Positions 54,728-64,000 of a DNA stretch of 64,000 nt are shown one piece after another. The DNA lies in the NCBI GenBank assembly GCA_930367215.1, contig OV884060.1, forward strand, positions 95,504,151-95,568,150, given 5' to 3'. The DNA is from Pollenia angustigena. Taxonomy: Eukaryota; Arthropoda; Insecta; Diptera; Polleniidae. The notes under the pieces are model-generated. The model was given only the letters and a program-made list of their open reading frames with translations. It was not told the DNA's origin and ran no database searches. The position numbers were made by a program, and so were the translations under genes. Each line of letters starts with the position of its first letter. Within the stretch, counting starts at the first letter, position 1.

Positions 54728-56465
54728 CTATATTGATAATAAATTTTGTTCAATAACTTTGCAAACATTTGACATTTTTGCGCAATGCTTGTGTATACAA
54801 TTTGAACAAATGTAATAACCACAGTCCTTACATACAAAATTCTTAACATTTTCTTTTTTTATACATCCACAATGGCAACAGAATCTTGTTTTATCGCCTT
54901 GATGTTTTAACAACAAACTTTTTACATCTTTTCGAAACTTATTGGGTTTTATTAAGTTTGTTAAAGGCTCATGTTTTAGCAATTTAGATGCGTACATCAA
55001 TACAAATATACCACAACTTGTACCATCTGTTTGCAAATCTCTTTTTAATATTGGACAATAATGCCATAAATCTTTTTCGTTTATTGTACTTATAAACCTA
55101 TCATAAAGCCGCTTTCCTTCGCCCTCACCTGGTAATGAATTTACATACATGAATTCATGCGAAGAAAATTTTAGAGCACATAATGTGTAATGAGCAGAAC
55201 ACAATATTGGTATAAATAACCATTCAGGCTGATTTTTCATCAGCAGTTTTAACTTATCAAACTGTATATCATCAGTTTGACAAGGTAAACAGAAGCAATC
55301 AATTGATCTACTTTCTTTTATTACAGCTAAAAAAGATGCATCCAAAACAAAATTAGTTAATTGTTCTCCATAGTTTAAAGAATTTCAGTCTAAAGTTTCT
55401 ACATAATCATAGAATCCAAAACTAATTGGATCTGTAACATTATTCACTTCAGTGAAAAGTAAGTCAAATTTAAAAAGAAATAAATTTTCTTTATTGACAT
55501 TTATTTCATGTCTTTTTGTTTTATTTTTTCTAATTTGATTTACTGCTTTTGTTGCTTTTGACTCAAAAATCATTTTTGGTCGAATGGCTTTCTTTCTATC
55601 TAAATCTGTTTTACCCCATTCTTCTTCTGGGTCAGAATCTATGGTAACTTTATTATAACTATGATCTTTTTCTATTACTTCAACACTGTAACTCTTAGAT
55701 TTATCGATCTTATTTTCGATAGGCGTTGAAGTAATATAAGAATGTTCTTTGTTTATTCTTTCATAATTATTAATTTCATCATATTGATTTAAACTAGTTA
55801 TTGTATCTTCAATTTGTTTGTCCATCGACCCAAACATTCTGTAGTTATAACTGAATTCTTTCAACGAACTTGGATAATCAGTTCTCATTTTATTAACAAA
55901 CACATCGGCTATTACAGATTTTTCTGGAAGAATTATGTGTTTTTGCAAAAAATATGTAAATTCTACAGGAGCATTACTTATATGTTCTCCTGATGAATCG
56001 ACATGAATACCCATAATATTTGTCCAGAGAACAATAACTGGGCAATATTTATTTAAAATAAAATTACAAATTTCATCATTACGATATTTATTTAAATTTT
56101 GTCCTTTATTAATATGATAAAAGTTGGTTTTTAATAAAAGTTGGTTTTTTTAATCGACCTTTTCTTTATAGAATTTCAAAGAAATAAATACTCAAGCTCG
56201 AGGTCATAAGTTTTTTAAATAATTTTTATTTATTTAAATACATCCAATATTTCGATATTCTTTGAATATCATCATCAGGGATAGTCTAAAAAACAATATA
56301 AGTTTATAAAACATCAATACAAACAAAAAAAAAAAAAAAAAAAAAAAAAAATTACACAAAATTCAAACAGTAATAGCAATAACAACAATAACTTACTAAA
56401 TTATTAATAAAAAATCACAAAAAACTTTTTCTTATTCTCTATGTATGTAGTGTTTACTACCATCG

Positions 56466-58583
56466 TCATGATTGTACTAAATTTGAATATTGATTTGTCT
56501 TATTAACTAGATATCTATATTGTTTTGCACAGCCACTCTCTACATCGCTCTTAAAATTCATAGTTGTTGGTATGTTGACAATGTTCAGCATCTCCAACAT
56601 AAAGCGTCGTTTGTAATTTTGTTCTTGTTGTAATATTCGTACATCATTAAAATTTGGCGAGTGATTTGTACTGGCACAATGGGCTGATAGTGCAGTTTTT
56701 TGTGACGAAATATTTAAAATGCGTTGATCGGATTTATGGCCTGATATTCTAGTTTTAAGTTTATTTTTGGTAGTCCCTACATATACTTTATTGCAATTTT
56801 CACCATTCTTCCCGTTGCATGGTATTTTATATACAACATTAGCTTTATCCAATATTTCTACTTTGTCTTTAGTATTGCTAAATAATTGTCCGAGATTATA
56901 GCATGTTTTATGGGCCATTCTATATTTTTCGGCATTATGTAGTCGGGATTTTTCAATTCTTTCGGACAGATCTGGAACATATGTCAACGATTTATATATG
57001 GTCGGGGATTCCTTATTTACATATTTACGTGTCTTTTGTTTCTTAAAATCTTTTATAAGTTTTGTTGCAGTTTTTGTCGGGAAATTGTTATTGTGCAACA
57101 TGTCTTTTATCTTTTTAATGTTGTCGTTGTGAAATTCTTCGTCGCTAATATTTAAAACTCTCCTTATTATGTTTAAGGCTGTATTTATTATTATTCTTTT
57201 GGGATGTTTCGAATAAAAATTAATTATTCTACCAGACGCGGTTGGTTTTTGATACCAATCTATTTTAATTTTATTATTTTGCCGTATTACTAAGGTATCG
57301 AGATATGGAAGTCTGCCGTCAATTTCTTTTTCTATTGTAAATTTTATATTATGATGGAATTTGTTCAGACAATTCATTATTTCCTCTATTTGATTTTCCG
57401 TACCTATGCTAAATAGATCATCTACATATTTCGTCAATATTTTTGGTTTCTGCGTCAAGTTTTCTATACAAGTGTCCAGGAGTTTCTCCATCACGATATC
57501 AGCAACAATCGGTGATGCTGGTGATCCCATGGGTAGGCCTTTCTTTTGAGAGAATATTTTATCGTTGTATTTAAAATATCTATTTTAATTAATACAAAAT
57601 TTTAGTATGTTCAAAAATTGTGTCTTTGACATATCAGTGAAAATCGTAATTTCATTCCATCTCTCTTCGATTATTCTTAATGCTAGATCGACTGGTACAC
57701 TTGGAAATAACGACACTACATCAAACGAAAATAATCTTTCATCGTCTTGTAAAGTCAAGTCTTTAATCTTATCCCTAAATTGCACAGAATCCCTTACGTT
57801 GTACTGTGATTTCTCCGTAATTTTCTTAAGAATATTGGTCACGTATTTGCAAAGTTGACTCGATGGAGCATCTACACTAGAACATATTGGTCTTAATGGA
57901 TAATTTTCCTTGTGGATTTTGGGCAGTCCATAAATTCTTGGTGCTGTAGCCGTGTCAGTTTTAAGTTTTCTTCTCTCTATTGGTGTAATTATTCGATTCG
58001 CAAAAAGGTCTTCTACGATATCATTATTTTTCTTTTGTAGTATACTTGTTGGGTCCCTTTTCAATCTCTGATATGTCATTATATCACCAATTATGTCATT
58101 CAGCCTTTTGTTGTAGTCATCCTTCTCAATTGCAACAGTTACATTGCCCTTATCCGCGTTTAGGATTAAAATATTTCCATTACGTTTTAGAAACTCTTCT
58201 GTCTGCTTCACTGTGTTCAACATAAACCTATCTCTACTATTGATGCGTGTCTTATTCAAGTGGTTATCGATTATAGTTATCATTTTCGTTCGTGCTATCT
58301 CCTGTTCCTCTCTATCTTCTATAGTTTGGATGAAATCCTCACCTTCCGCTATGATTTTCAGCATAGGAAATTTTTCCTTAGTCATTGGTAAGGCATGTTT
58401 TTTACCCAATGATAAAACCCACTGTATGTCGTCAGGAATGACCATTGTAGTTTTATTCACGAACCACTTTCTGTTGAACTTAATGTCTAATTGTTGTCTG
58501 TGCGCCTCTATTTGTTTTTCAAATTTTATTCTATTTCTTTCTTTTATCTTTTTGTTAGTGGATTCAGTTAAGACCCCATCCAT
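56466..58583 (-). pseudogene. Penelope-like RT with GIY-YIG endonuclease, one stop
   Basis: The polyprotein is a telomerase-related reverse transcriptase fused to a GIY-YIG endonuclease. In order: NADKGNVTVAIEKDDYNK, PRIYGLPKIHKENYPLRPIC, RLFSFDVVSLFPSVPVDLAL (RT motif A), KGLPMGSPASPIVADIVMEK (motif B), TKYVDDLFSIG (motif C), then NFYSKHPKRIIINTA. The GIY-YIG domain starts VVYKIPC and continues with KVYVGTTKNKLKTRISGHKS. A single in-frame TAA at 57587-57585 separates two otherwise open halves (332 and about 370 codons in the same frame). A frame in the inverted copy (58610-58792) repeats only the last ~57 residues. Confidence 0.93.
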
Positions 58584-58619
58584 CCTCCACAGTTCCTCTA
58601 TTTCATGTTGTGTTAGTTA

Positions 58620-59063
58620 GAATATTACAACAAGAACAAAATTACAAACGACGCTTTATGTTGGAGATGCTGAACATTGTCAACATACCAACAACTATGA
58701 ATTTTAAGAGCGATGTAGAGAGTGGCTGTGCAAAACAATATAGATATCTAGTTAATAAGACAAATCAATATTCAAATTTAGTACAATCATGACGATGGTA
58801 GTAAACACTACATACATAGAGAATAAGAAAAAGTTTTTTGTGATTTTTTATTAATAATTTAGTAAGTTATTGTTGTTATTGCTATTACTGTTTGAATTTT
58901 GTGTAATTTTTTGTTTGTATTGATGTTTTATAAACTTATATTGTTTTTTAGACTATCCCTGATGATGATATTCAAAGAATATCGAAATATTGGATGTATT
59001 TAAATAAATAAAAATTATTTAAAAAACTTATGACCTCGAGCTTGAGTATTTATTTCTTTGAAA
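58620..59063 (+). repeat. inverted copy of the Penelope 3' end
   Basis: Reverse complement of 56174-56638 apart from a shorter poly-A/T tract. It encodes the same C-terminal peptide (RRFMLEMLNIVNIPTTMNFK) on the plus strand. Confidence 0.9.
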
Positions 59064-59553
59064 CTTTATTAATATGTTTAATATCTTTTTCAACTTCTTG
59101 ATAAATTAAAAGAAACATTTTACGAAATGGACTATTAGATGCAATTGATTCTAATGGATCTATTTTGTCATCATCAGGTAGATCATATTTATTTTCATTC
59201 TTTTGATCATCAACTTCTATTAAACATTCACGTAATATCTCAAAGCTGATTTCTAAGTTATGACACTCATATGGTGTAAGCAAAACAGTAAAAATATGTT
59301 TAAGCCATCGTTGGCATTCGTCAACAGTACTTAAACTAAAAGCAGCTATTAAAATATGTTTCCTTCCCAACCTTGCGTCCTTAATCTTTGCAAATAATGT
59401 GAATATAATGACATTTACACCACTGCACATTTTTCAACTTATAGCTTCTCATTCACTCAGTAAACGGCAACTGTAATATTATGTTGCTAAGTTCAATATT
59501 GTAGAAAATTCAAAAATTATCACATGCAGCACGGAAAAAAAGAAAGAAACTTA

Positions 59554-59773
59554 GGCTGACTTCATAAACGCAGTATTACAATGCAACAGTAAATGGGATA
59601 GCTTCATACAATTTACAACTTTTATGTGGACAATTCTTTGAGTTCATTATAGCATGGTAACTGTATTCACTGCACAACGGTTGTGAAATTTGTGCATTGT
59701 TTTAATTTGTAGTGCCTTTTTAATGCATTTGTTTTTTGTGATGCTTTGCAATACTGCGTTTATGAAATCAGCC
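59554..59773. mobile_element. 220-bp MITE, TTA target duplication
   Basis: The left end GGCTGACTTCATAAACGCAG and the right end (reverse-complemented GGCTGATTTCATAAACGCAG) differ at one position in 20. TTA lies on both sides (59551-59553 and 59774-59776). No ORF. Confidence 0.85.
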
Positions 59774-60050
59774 TTAATTGGCTCAAATCTAGTTTACCGA
59801 CGCAGATCTAAATAAAAAAACTAGTACTTAAGTTGATATAAAATTGAAAAATAAGAAGAGAATAGAAGGTGAAAAAGTGGCGCAAACGCATAGTTTTCAT
59901 ATAAATATGAGATCTTCCACTACATTTCTGAACGGGCAAACCCTACTTTTTATTTTTTGATACTGAAAAAAAACAAATTTTTTATTTACGTGTTCTGCAT
60001 TGGTGTTAGTAGAAAATTTAAAAGCTTATTACTCTGAAACCAAGGTATAT

Positions 60051-60488
60051 TTACACACATGTGTAATTAATTAATTTTCGCATTGATAGGTCTTCAGAAA
60101 TATTCCACCCTGCATTTCTCATCATATTACTTTCAAATTCATTTAGTGAGACATAATTCTTAATTGTACTAGATATTCCCAAGTATCGAGTACGATCAAT
60201 TTTAACACCATTAATCTCATACCGTATTTCATCAAATAAGTATGCAACACAATTATTCCTCAATCTAGTATTTTGTGATACTTCTTCACCTTTAGAGTTT
60301 TGTATGTTTCCTTCTTTATATAAGTAGCTTTCAGACGGAAGAACATATAAGTCTTAATTATGTAGTGTAATTCGAATTTCATCATTGTTTTTAAATGATT
60401 GAATATAGGGCACATAGCTATGATAATCTTTTTTTATTATATTTTCATCAGAATATGGTTTTTCAATGACATTGAGTATATCAGACAT
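60051..60488 (-). pseudogene. Polinton major capsid protein, N-terminal fragment
   Basis: ATG at 60488. The first ~44 codons include DYHSYVPYIQSFKNNDEIRI, then TAA (60356-60354). The frame continues with TRLRNNCVAYLFDEIRYEIN and RYLGISSTIKNYVSLNEFES, the conserved N-terminal pattern of the Polinton double jelly-roll capsid protein. After about 145 codons it is cut at 60051; several hundred residues are missing. It follows penton and the 47-residue ORF in the usual order. Confidence 0.88.
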
Positions 60489-60624
60489 ACTTCTTTATTT
60501 TTAACTTAAGCAATTTTAAAAAGGCTGTATTTTCTTTCGTTAATGATGGTCTTGTAGCTTTAATATGATTAGTAGGAATATCTCTATTAACATTAATGTG
60601 CCTAGTTTTATTGTAAATTATCAT
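60481..60624 (-). CDS. 47-residue ORF between penton and capsid genes
   Basis: The ATG (60624-60622) overlaps the penton stop as ATGA. The stop (60483-60481) overlaps the capsid start by 8 bp. The product begins MIIYNKTRHINVNRDIPTNH and ends with SLTKENTAFLKLLKLKIKKY, a basic tail with the pattern LTKENxxFL seen, from memory, in other Polintons. No domain is known. The tight overlaps on both sides suggest translational coupling and a real gene. Confidence 0.65.
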   Translation of the reverse strand: MIIYNKTRHINVNRDIPTNHIKATRPSLTKENTAFLKLLKLKIKKYV

Positions 60625-61083
60625 TTTTTCCGTGGTCTTAGGTGTAATCTTAGTGTTATTTCTTCACCTCTGAAATTTACTGTACGATTTTCTTGATCAA
60701 CGATCCAAATCTTGAGATATGTTATTTGTTTGACGTTTACTGGTAAATAAATTAGGTTATTAGCAATAACATCTAATTTATAGCCTGGTGGTACGTCTAA
60801 TGCAAACTCGTGAAGTATATGCGTTGGAGAGTTATTCATATAAGCTCCAGTTATGATGTTACACTGAATTTGTATAGCATTAACTCTTAATATATTTACA
60901 GGTTGATTTGATACATGTTTTCTTCCAGCTTCTAATAATCGCCTACTAAAACCTAATAATTTACCAATAGATCGATTTCGATCAAAGAAAACTGCATCGT
61001 GGGAGGAAGTAATTTCAATTTGTAAAGTATTATTATTAGCTTTAATCAGAATAGATTTATTGAAATTTTCTGCTTTATACTGT
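60621..61083 (-). pseudogene. Polinton penton-like protein, C-terminal half
   Basis: Starting at the break beside CTGT (61080-61083), the minus strand reads KAENFNKSILIKANNNTLQI, GKLLGFSRRLLEAGRKHVSN, NIITGAYMNNSPTHILHEF, VPPGYKLD and FRGEEITLRLHLRPRKK, the conserved C-terminal half of Polinton penton proteins. The open frame continues upstream into retroelement LTR, giving a false Met start at 61139. It is the continuation of 41344-41574, and the joining frame is kept once the single ACAG duplicate is removed. It is otherwise free of stops. Confidence 0.9.
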
Positions 61084-61428
61084 TGTAGTGTATCCGCACA
61101 ATTCCACTTAATACATTCTTTGCAATAGTAAACAAACACATTATTTTACTTGTTAAACAAAATGTACCGCTTGCAGAATATAAACAAATTGACTTGCAGT
61201 ATTAAGATAGGTCAGTAAAAAACCAAATTGTTTTTACTTTGTCGCAAGCATAAATTCTTTTGGGCAATATGATATTTTAAATAAACAACGGTCAACGCTC
61301 GCTTACTCATAGTGACAAAATATCGACAAAAATAAGTCAAAGTACATTTTAATAATTTCTGCTGAACAAACAAATTCTTCACTTTGAAGAATTTGTATGA
61401 TACACTGAACACTACTCAAAGCAAAAAT
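61084..61428 (+). repeat. outer part of the retroelement 5' LTR, displaced by inversion
   Basis: Reverse complement of 42229-42573 with a handful of differences. It begins TGTAGTGTATCC next to CTGT (61080-61083) and ends at the octamer ACAATAAT (61429-61436), the complement of ATTATTGT at 47663-47670. With 47405-47670 it makes a complete LTR of about 611 bp. The open frame here is the same LTR shadow as at 42242-42445. Confidence 0.88.
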
Positions 61429-61436
61429 ACAATAAT

Positions 61437-61890
61437 AATCTCCGTGAACTTAACAAACTTTTTAACAAACTTTTTTTTCCACTCATTGTGCAGAGAGAGT
61501 GTGCAGAAATCTCTCATGAAACAATATGACGAATGAGTATTTTATGCGTTGCAGACTAAATTTTAGTGCTACCAAGTTCAAAAACGTGTTTTTAGTACAA
61601 ATATTCATACATTAAATGTGAATATCTGTTCTTCTTCTTATGGGAGAGGATTTTCGGTTTTCAACAAACTTTTTAACAAACCTGCGCGAATTTAATAATT
61701 CGTTAAGAATTATTTTGTTTAATTTATGATTTTAAAAAGGTTTTAATAAAGTTAAAATAAAAAAACAATACAAACACTTAAAAATAAAAACATTGTTTTA
61801 TTTTACAAAGCACGCAATTAACAAATATTCTTTTAGCAAGTAAAAGCGATACTATGAAGAAGATAACCGAACACCTATTTGGATGATTTA
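61437..61890. mobile_element. right end of the element inserted in the 5' LTR
   Basis: Starts AATCTCCGTGAACTTAACAA and resembles 47671-47830 in the same orientation (ACAAACTTTTTTTTCCACTC, GCAGACTAAATTTTAGTGCTACCA). See 47671. No ORF. Confidence 0.55.
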
Positions 61891-61893
61891 GGA

Positions 61894-62510
61894 AAATTTA
61901 GGACTTGTGCCAAAAATGTGCGAATGGGGGGAAATAGAGGAAAGTCTTGGCTACATTTCCTCATACTCAGTTTTTTCCCATCAAGTTATTTTTTGAACAA
62001 TTTTTTTCGAACAAACTTTCACACAAGTCATTCGTTCATATTTTGACCCATTGTGCAAAATTTAGGACTTGTGCCAAAAATGTGCGAATGGGGGGTAATA
62101 GAGGAAGGTCTTGGCTACATTTCCTCATATCCAGTTTGTTCTCATCAACTTATTTTTTGAACAATTTTTTTCGAACAAACTTTTTCACCAAAGTCACTCA
62201 TACTAAATTTGTCCCATTGTGCCAAATTTAGGACTTGTGCCAAAAATGTGCGAATGGGGGGTAATAGAGGAAGGTCCTGGCTACATTTCCTCATACTCAG
62301 TTTTTTCCCATCAAGTTATTTTTTGAACAATTTTTTTCGAACAAACTTTCACACAAGTCATTCGTTCATATTTTGACCCATTGTGCAAAATTTAGGACTT
62401 GTGCCAAAAATGTGAAAATGGGGGGTAATAGAGGAAGGTCTTGGCTACATTTCCTCATATTCAGTTTTTTCTCATCAAGTTATTTTTTGAACAATTTTTT
62501 CAGTTTATAT
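61894..62510. repeat. ~165-bp tandem repeat, 3.7 copies
   Basis: GGACTTGTGCCAAAAATGTG recurs at 61901, 62065, 62231 and 62395 (spacing 164, 166, 164). Each copy continues with GAATGGGGGG, TAGAGGAA, TTGGCTACATTTCCTCATA and TTATTTTTTGAACAATTTTT. Copies one and three, and two and four, are most alike in places, suggesting a duplicated pair. Open frames across it are repeat-driven. Confidence 0.88.
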
Positions 62511-62639
62511 AAAATGTTAAACTGTAGTTATAATATTTTTATTTTTTGTTATATGGGTTTTGAAATTAATTTTATGACAAAAAGGTTTTTGAATTTAATT
62601 TTTGAAATAATTTTTTCCATAATTATTTTTGATTGTGTT

Positions 62640-62765
62640 ATTAAAAATATTGTTAATTTAATTTCCTGAGGATGTTAACCAAAGGTTAGCGAAATATCGA
62701 AATAATAATTAAATAAATTAATATTTTTTATATAAAAAAAAGACCTGGAGCTTAAAATTAAAAAC
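62640..62765 (+). repeat. Penelope-like 3' tail remnant
   Basis: CCTGAGGATG, then AGCGAAATATCGAAATAATA, then AAAAAGACCTGGAGCTTAAA. The order and wording match the 3' end of the 56117-59063 element (CCTGATGATG, AGAATATCGAAATATTGG, TGACCTCGAGCTTGAG). No coding part is attached. Confidence 0.6.
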
Positions 62766-62860
62766 AATAAAAAAAAAAAAAAATTTTATTATTTTTAATT
62801 GAATTGCATAAAACTAGGGTATTCATTCGGTTAACCGTTAATCGGTTAACCAATTAATTA

Positions 62861-63002
62861 GTCTGGGTTCACACTATGAAAGTTGTCTTTCAGAAAGTCT
62901 GAGTTTATTGGTGAGAGGGGAAGAGAACATGCTTTTTTCTCTCCTCTCTCACCCATAAACTTAGACTTTCTGAAAGAAAACTTTCATAGTGTGATCCCAG
63001 AC
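62861..63002. mobile_element. 142-bp MITE, TTA target duplication
   Basis: The left end GTCTGGGTTCACACTATGAA and the right end (reverse-complemented GTCTGGGATCACACTATGAA) differ at one position in 20, and the arms continue (GAAAGTCT). TTA on both sides (62858-62860 and 63003-63005). It is nearly a full palindrome, inserted in GGTTAACC/ATTAACC-rich sequence (62815-63115) that may be a hAT-like end. Confidence 0.85.
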
Positions 63003-63114
63003 TTACTATTAGATTAACCAATTAATTACTATTCGATTAACTGATCGGTTAATTTAAAATTGGCTTTTTTCGATTAACGATTAAACTGGTAAATTTCAGT
63101 CGATTAACCGTTGT

Positions 63115-63835
63115 AACAAAAATTGGTAAACATTATGTTAAAAATATTAAAATTTACCATTTAAAATTTACTTACGACCAATTCCAATAAATTTTTCTTT
63201 TTCCGTCCATATATTTTGTTTTAGTAAGTATTTTTATATGAACGATTTCCCATATCATAAATACATTCTCTTCCTGGATTTTTTATTTCCTCAATAAGTT
63301 TCAGGGCAATATTTTCTTTAACATCCATTTTTGTTTCATTTTTTTTTTAATTATTCAGCACAAAACGAAAAATTTAATATGTGGCAGCTCAATTCAACTT
63401 TTATGTACAAATTGAAAAAAAGTGGCATCTCAGTTGATTTTGTTCGGCACAAGAATTAAAATTAAACCAATTCAAGAAAAAACGTTCCGAACAAATTCAT
63501 TGCTCTCTCTCTCAAAAGTAAAACGTTATATTGAGTTATAAAAAAAATTTTGTCCGGACAAAAATTTTGTTCGGAACGCATGGGTGAATCGAGCTTAAGG
63601 TACCAACCAGAGAAGCAAGCCGATTAAAAATTTTCGGCGGCGGCTAAAGACTAAAAATATTCGGCGGCGGCGGCTGAGCTGCTTTGCGCCGATTTTTTTG
63701 ACGACTAAAAAAAATATTCGGCTGCGCCGAAATTATGTACAGTAAGCATATAGATAAACAAACAGGGTTAACAAAACAAAAAGAAAAAAATGATTTATTC
63801 CTTTAAAAAGTAAAAATTTTATAAAAGATAAATTT
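63115..63835. other. intergenic, GGCGGCGG-containing repeat, no gene
   Basis: TTCGGCGGCGGCT and TTCGGCTGCGCCGAA motifs between 63630 and 63735 suggest another subterminal repeat zone. No coding motif is seen. Confidence 0.4.
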
Positions 63836-63838
63836 ATG

Positions 63839-63973
63839 GGGTAATTTTGTTGTTCACTTCACCTTGCGTTGAGAAAATTTTCATATATAATTTTTTGAAA
63901 TTTTAAAAAATTCAAAAAATTTTATATGAAAATTTTCTCAACGCAAGGTGAAGTGAACAACAAAATTACCCCC
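63839..63973. repeat. 135-bp near-perfect palindrome (MITE-like)
   Basis: GGGGTAATTTTGTTGTTCAC, continuing TTCACCTTGCGTTGAGAAAA, is mirrored on the right with very few mismatches. The centre is AT-rich (about 63888-63920). No target duplication is certain. Confidence 0.8.
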
Positions 63974-64000
63974 TTAATTTTTAGAATAAAAATACTATTT

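Larger units (their letters stand above)
56117..59063 (-). mobile_element. Penelope-like retroelement with inverted terminal copy, 13-bp duplication
   Basis: The insertion is flanked by CTTTATTAATATG (56104-56116 and 59064-59076). The main body is on the minus strand: coding 58583-56466, then a 3' region to 56117 with an A/T tract and the terminal motif CTCAAGCTCGAGGTCATAAG. At the 5' side, 58620-59063 is an inverted, nearly identical copy of the element's last ~465 bp (56174-56638). Penelope-like elements frequently carry such terminal copies in direct or inverted arrangement. The near identity suggests a recent event. Confidence 0.88.
54728..59430 (-). pseudogene. transposon-type gene with C-terminal Ulp1 protease, split by Penelope
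   Basis: Piece 1 (59430-~59064) contains RKHILIAAFSLSTVDECQRW. Piece 2 (from ~56116, past the ATG at 56014, to 55385) contains YCPVIVLWTNIMGIHVDSSG and EFTYFLQKHIILPEKSVIA. A TGA at 55387-55385 interrupts it. Piece 3 (to 54728) is a Ulp1/C48 cysteine-protease domain with H52 (CSAHYTL), N69 in place of Asp (MYVNSLPG), Q105 and C111 (LQTDGTSCGIFVLMY), counted from the Met at 55345. A zinc-ribbon-like tail follows (CCHCGCIKKENVKNFVCKDC, then CSNCIHKHC). Genes joining a transposase region to a C-terminal Ulp1 domain occur in several DNA transposons (MULE and Zisupton-like types); which one this is cannot be told. The Penelope insertion (13-bp duplication CTTTATTAATATG) and the stop kill the gene. 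Confidence 0.6.

Overview
The window looks like a piece of a transposon-choked, AT-rich insect nuclear genome, most likely a higher (calyptrate-like) fly. The reasons are the Helitron, mariner, pogo, hAT, Transib, Polinton, Penelope, Jockey-like and mdg1/412-like Ty3/gypsy elements, and a dispersed fly-type repeat at 1001-2276 with termini resembling TATACCCTCCACCA. No bacterial-style operon, rRNA, tRNA or CRISPR was seen. Almost every recognisable coding region belongs to a mobile element, and most are broken. Two possible host-gene fragments are Rm62/DDX5-like exons (2334-2782, minus) and a decayed C2H2 zinc-finger gene (50833-52939).

Layout. 1-4600: repeats and the Rm62-like exons. 4605-6622: a deleted Helitron with recognisable ends that keeps part of its Pif1-like helicase. 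8669-17371: Polinton-1, bounded by ~1.5 kb inverted repeats and holding only a frameshifted protein-primed DNA polymerase B gene on the minus strand. 18354-25487: a long inverted-repeat element into which a hAT-like element (19202-22718, itself full of MITEs and a mariner remnant) and a Penelope-like element have inserted. 26232-27303: a Ty3/gypsy pol fragment. 28640-30842: a Jockey-like LINE fragment containing a solo LTR. 30850-41574: Polinton-2, with small ORFs, cysteine protease, phospholipase A2/pVI-like minor capsid protein, packaging ATPase, further structural genes, integrase and the start of the penton gene. An apparently intact Transib element (31975-35631, 678-aa RAG1-like transposase, 36-bp perfect TIRs, 5-bp target duplication) is nested in it.

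The penton gene is cut at 41574 by an mdg1/412-like retroelement on the minus strand (41575-47670). The other half of the penton gene, a 47-codon ORF and the start of the major capsid gene lie inverted about 19 kb away (61083 down to 60051). The missing part of the retroelement's 5' LTR is attached to that half, flanked by the matching 4-bp target duplication (ACAG / CTGT). The window therefore records a Polinton, then a retroelement insertion into it, then an 8-bp-duplicating element inserted in the retroelement LTR (ends at 47671 and 61437), then an inversion of roughly 13 kb.

Inside or beside the inverted segment are a transposon-type gene with a C-terminal Ulp1-like protease (54728-59430). 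It is split by a Penelope-like element (56117-59063) that carries an inverted copy of its own 3' end and a 13-bp target duplication. The right edge (61437-64000) holds a 165-bp tandem repeat, a Penelope tail and palindromic elements.

At least eight unrelated-looking MITEs share the same kind of insertion signature, a TTA or TAA target duplication as in PIF/Harbinger elements. A 21-bp minisatellite unit occurs in both Polintons. Calls rest on reading the sequence and on remembered family features; no database search was possible.
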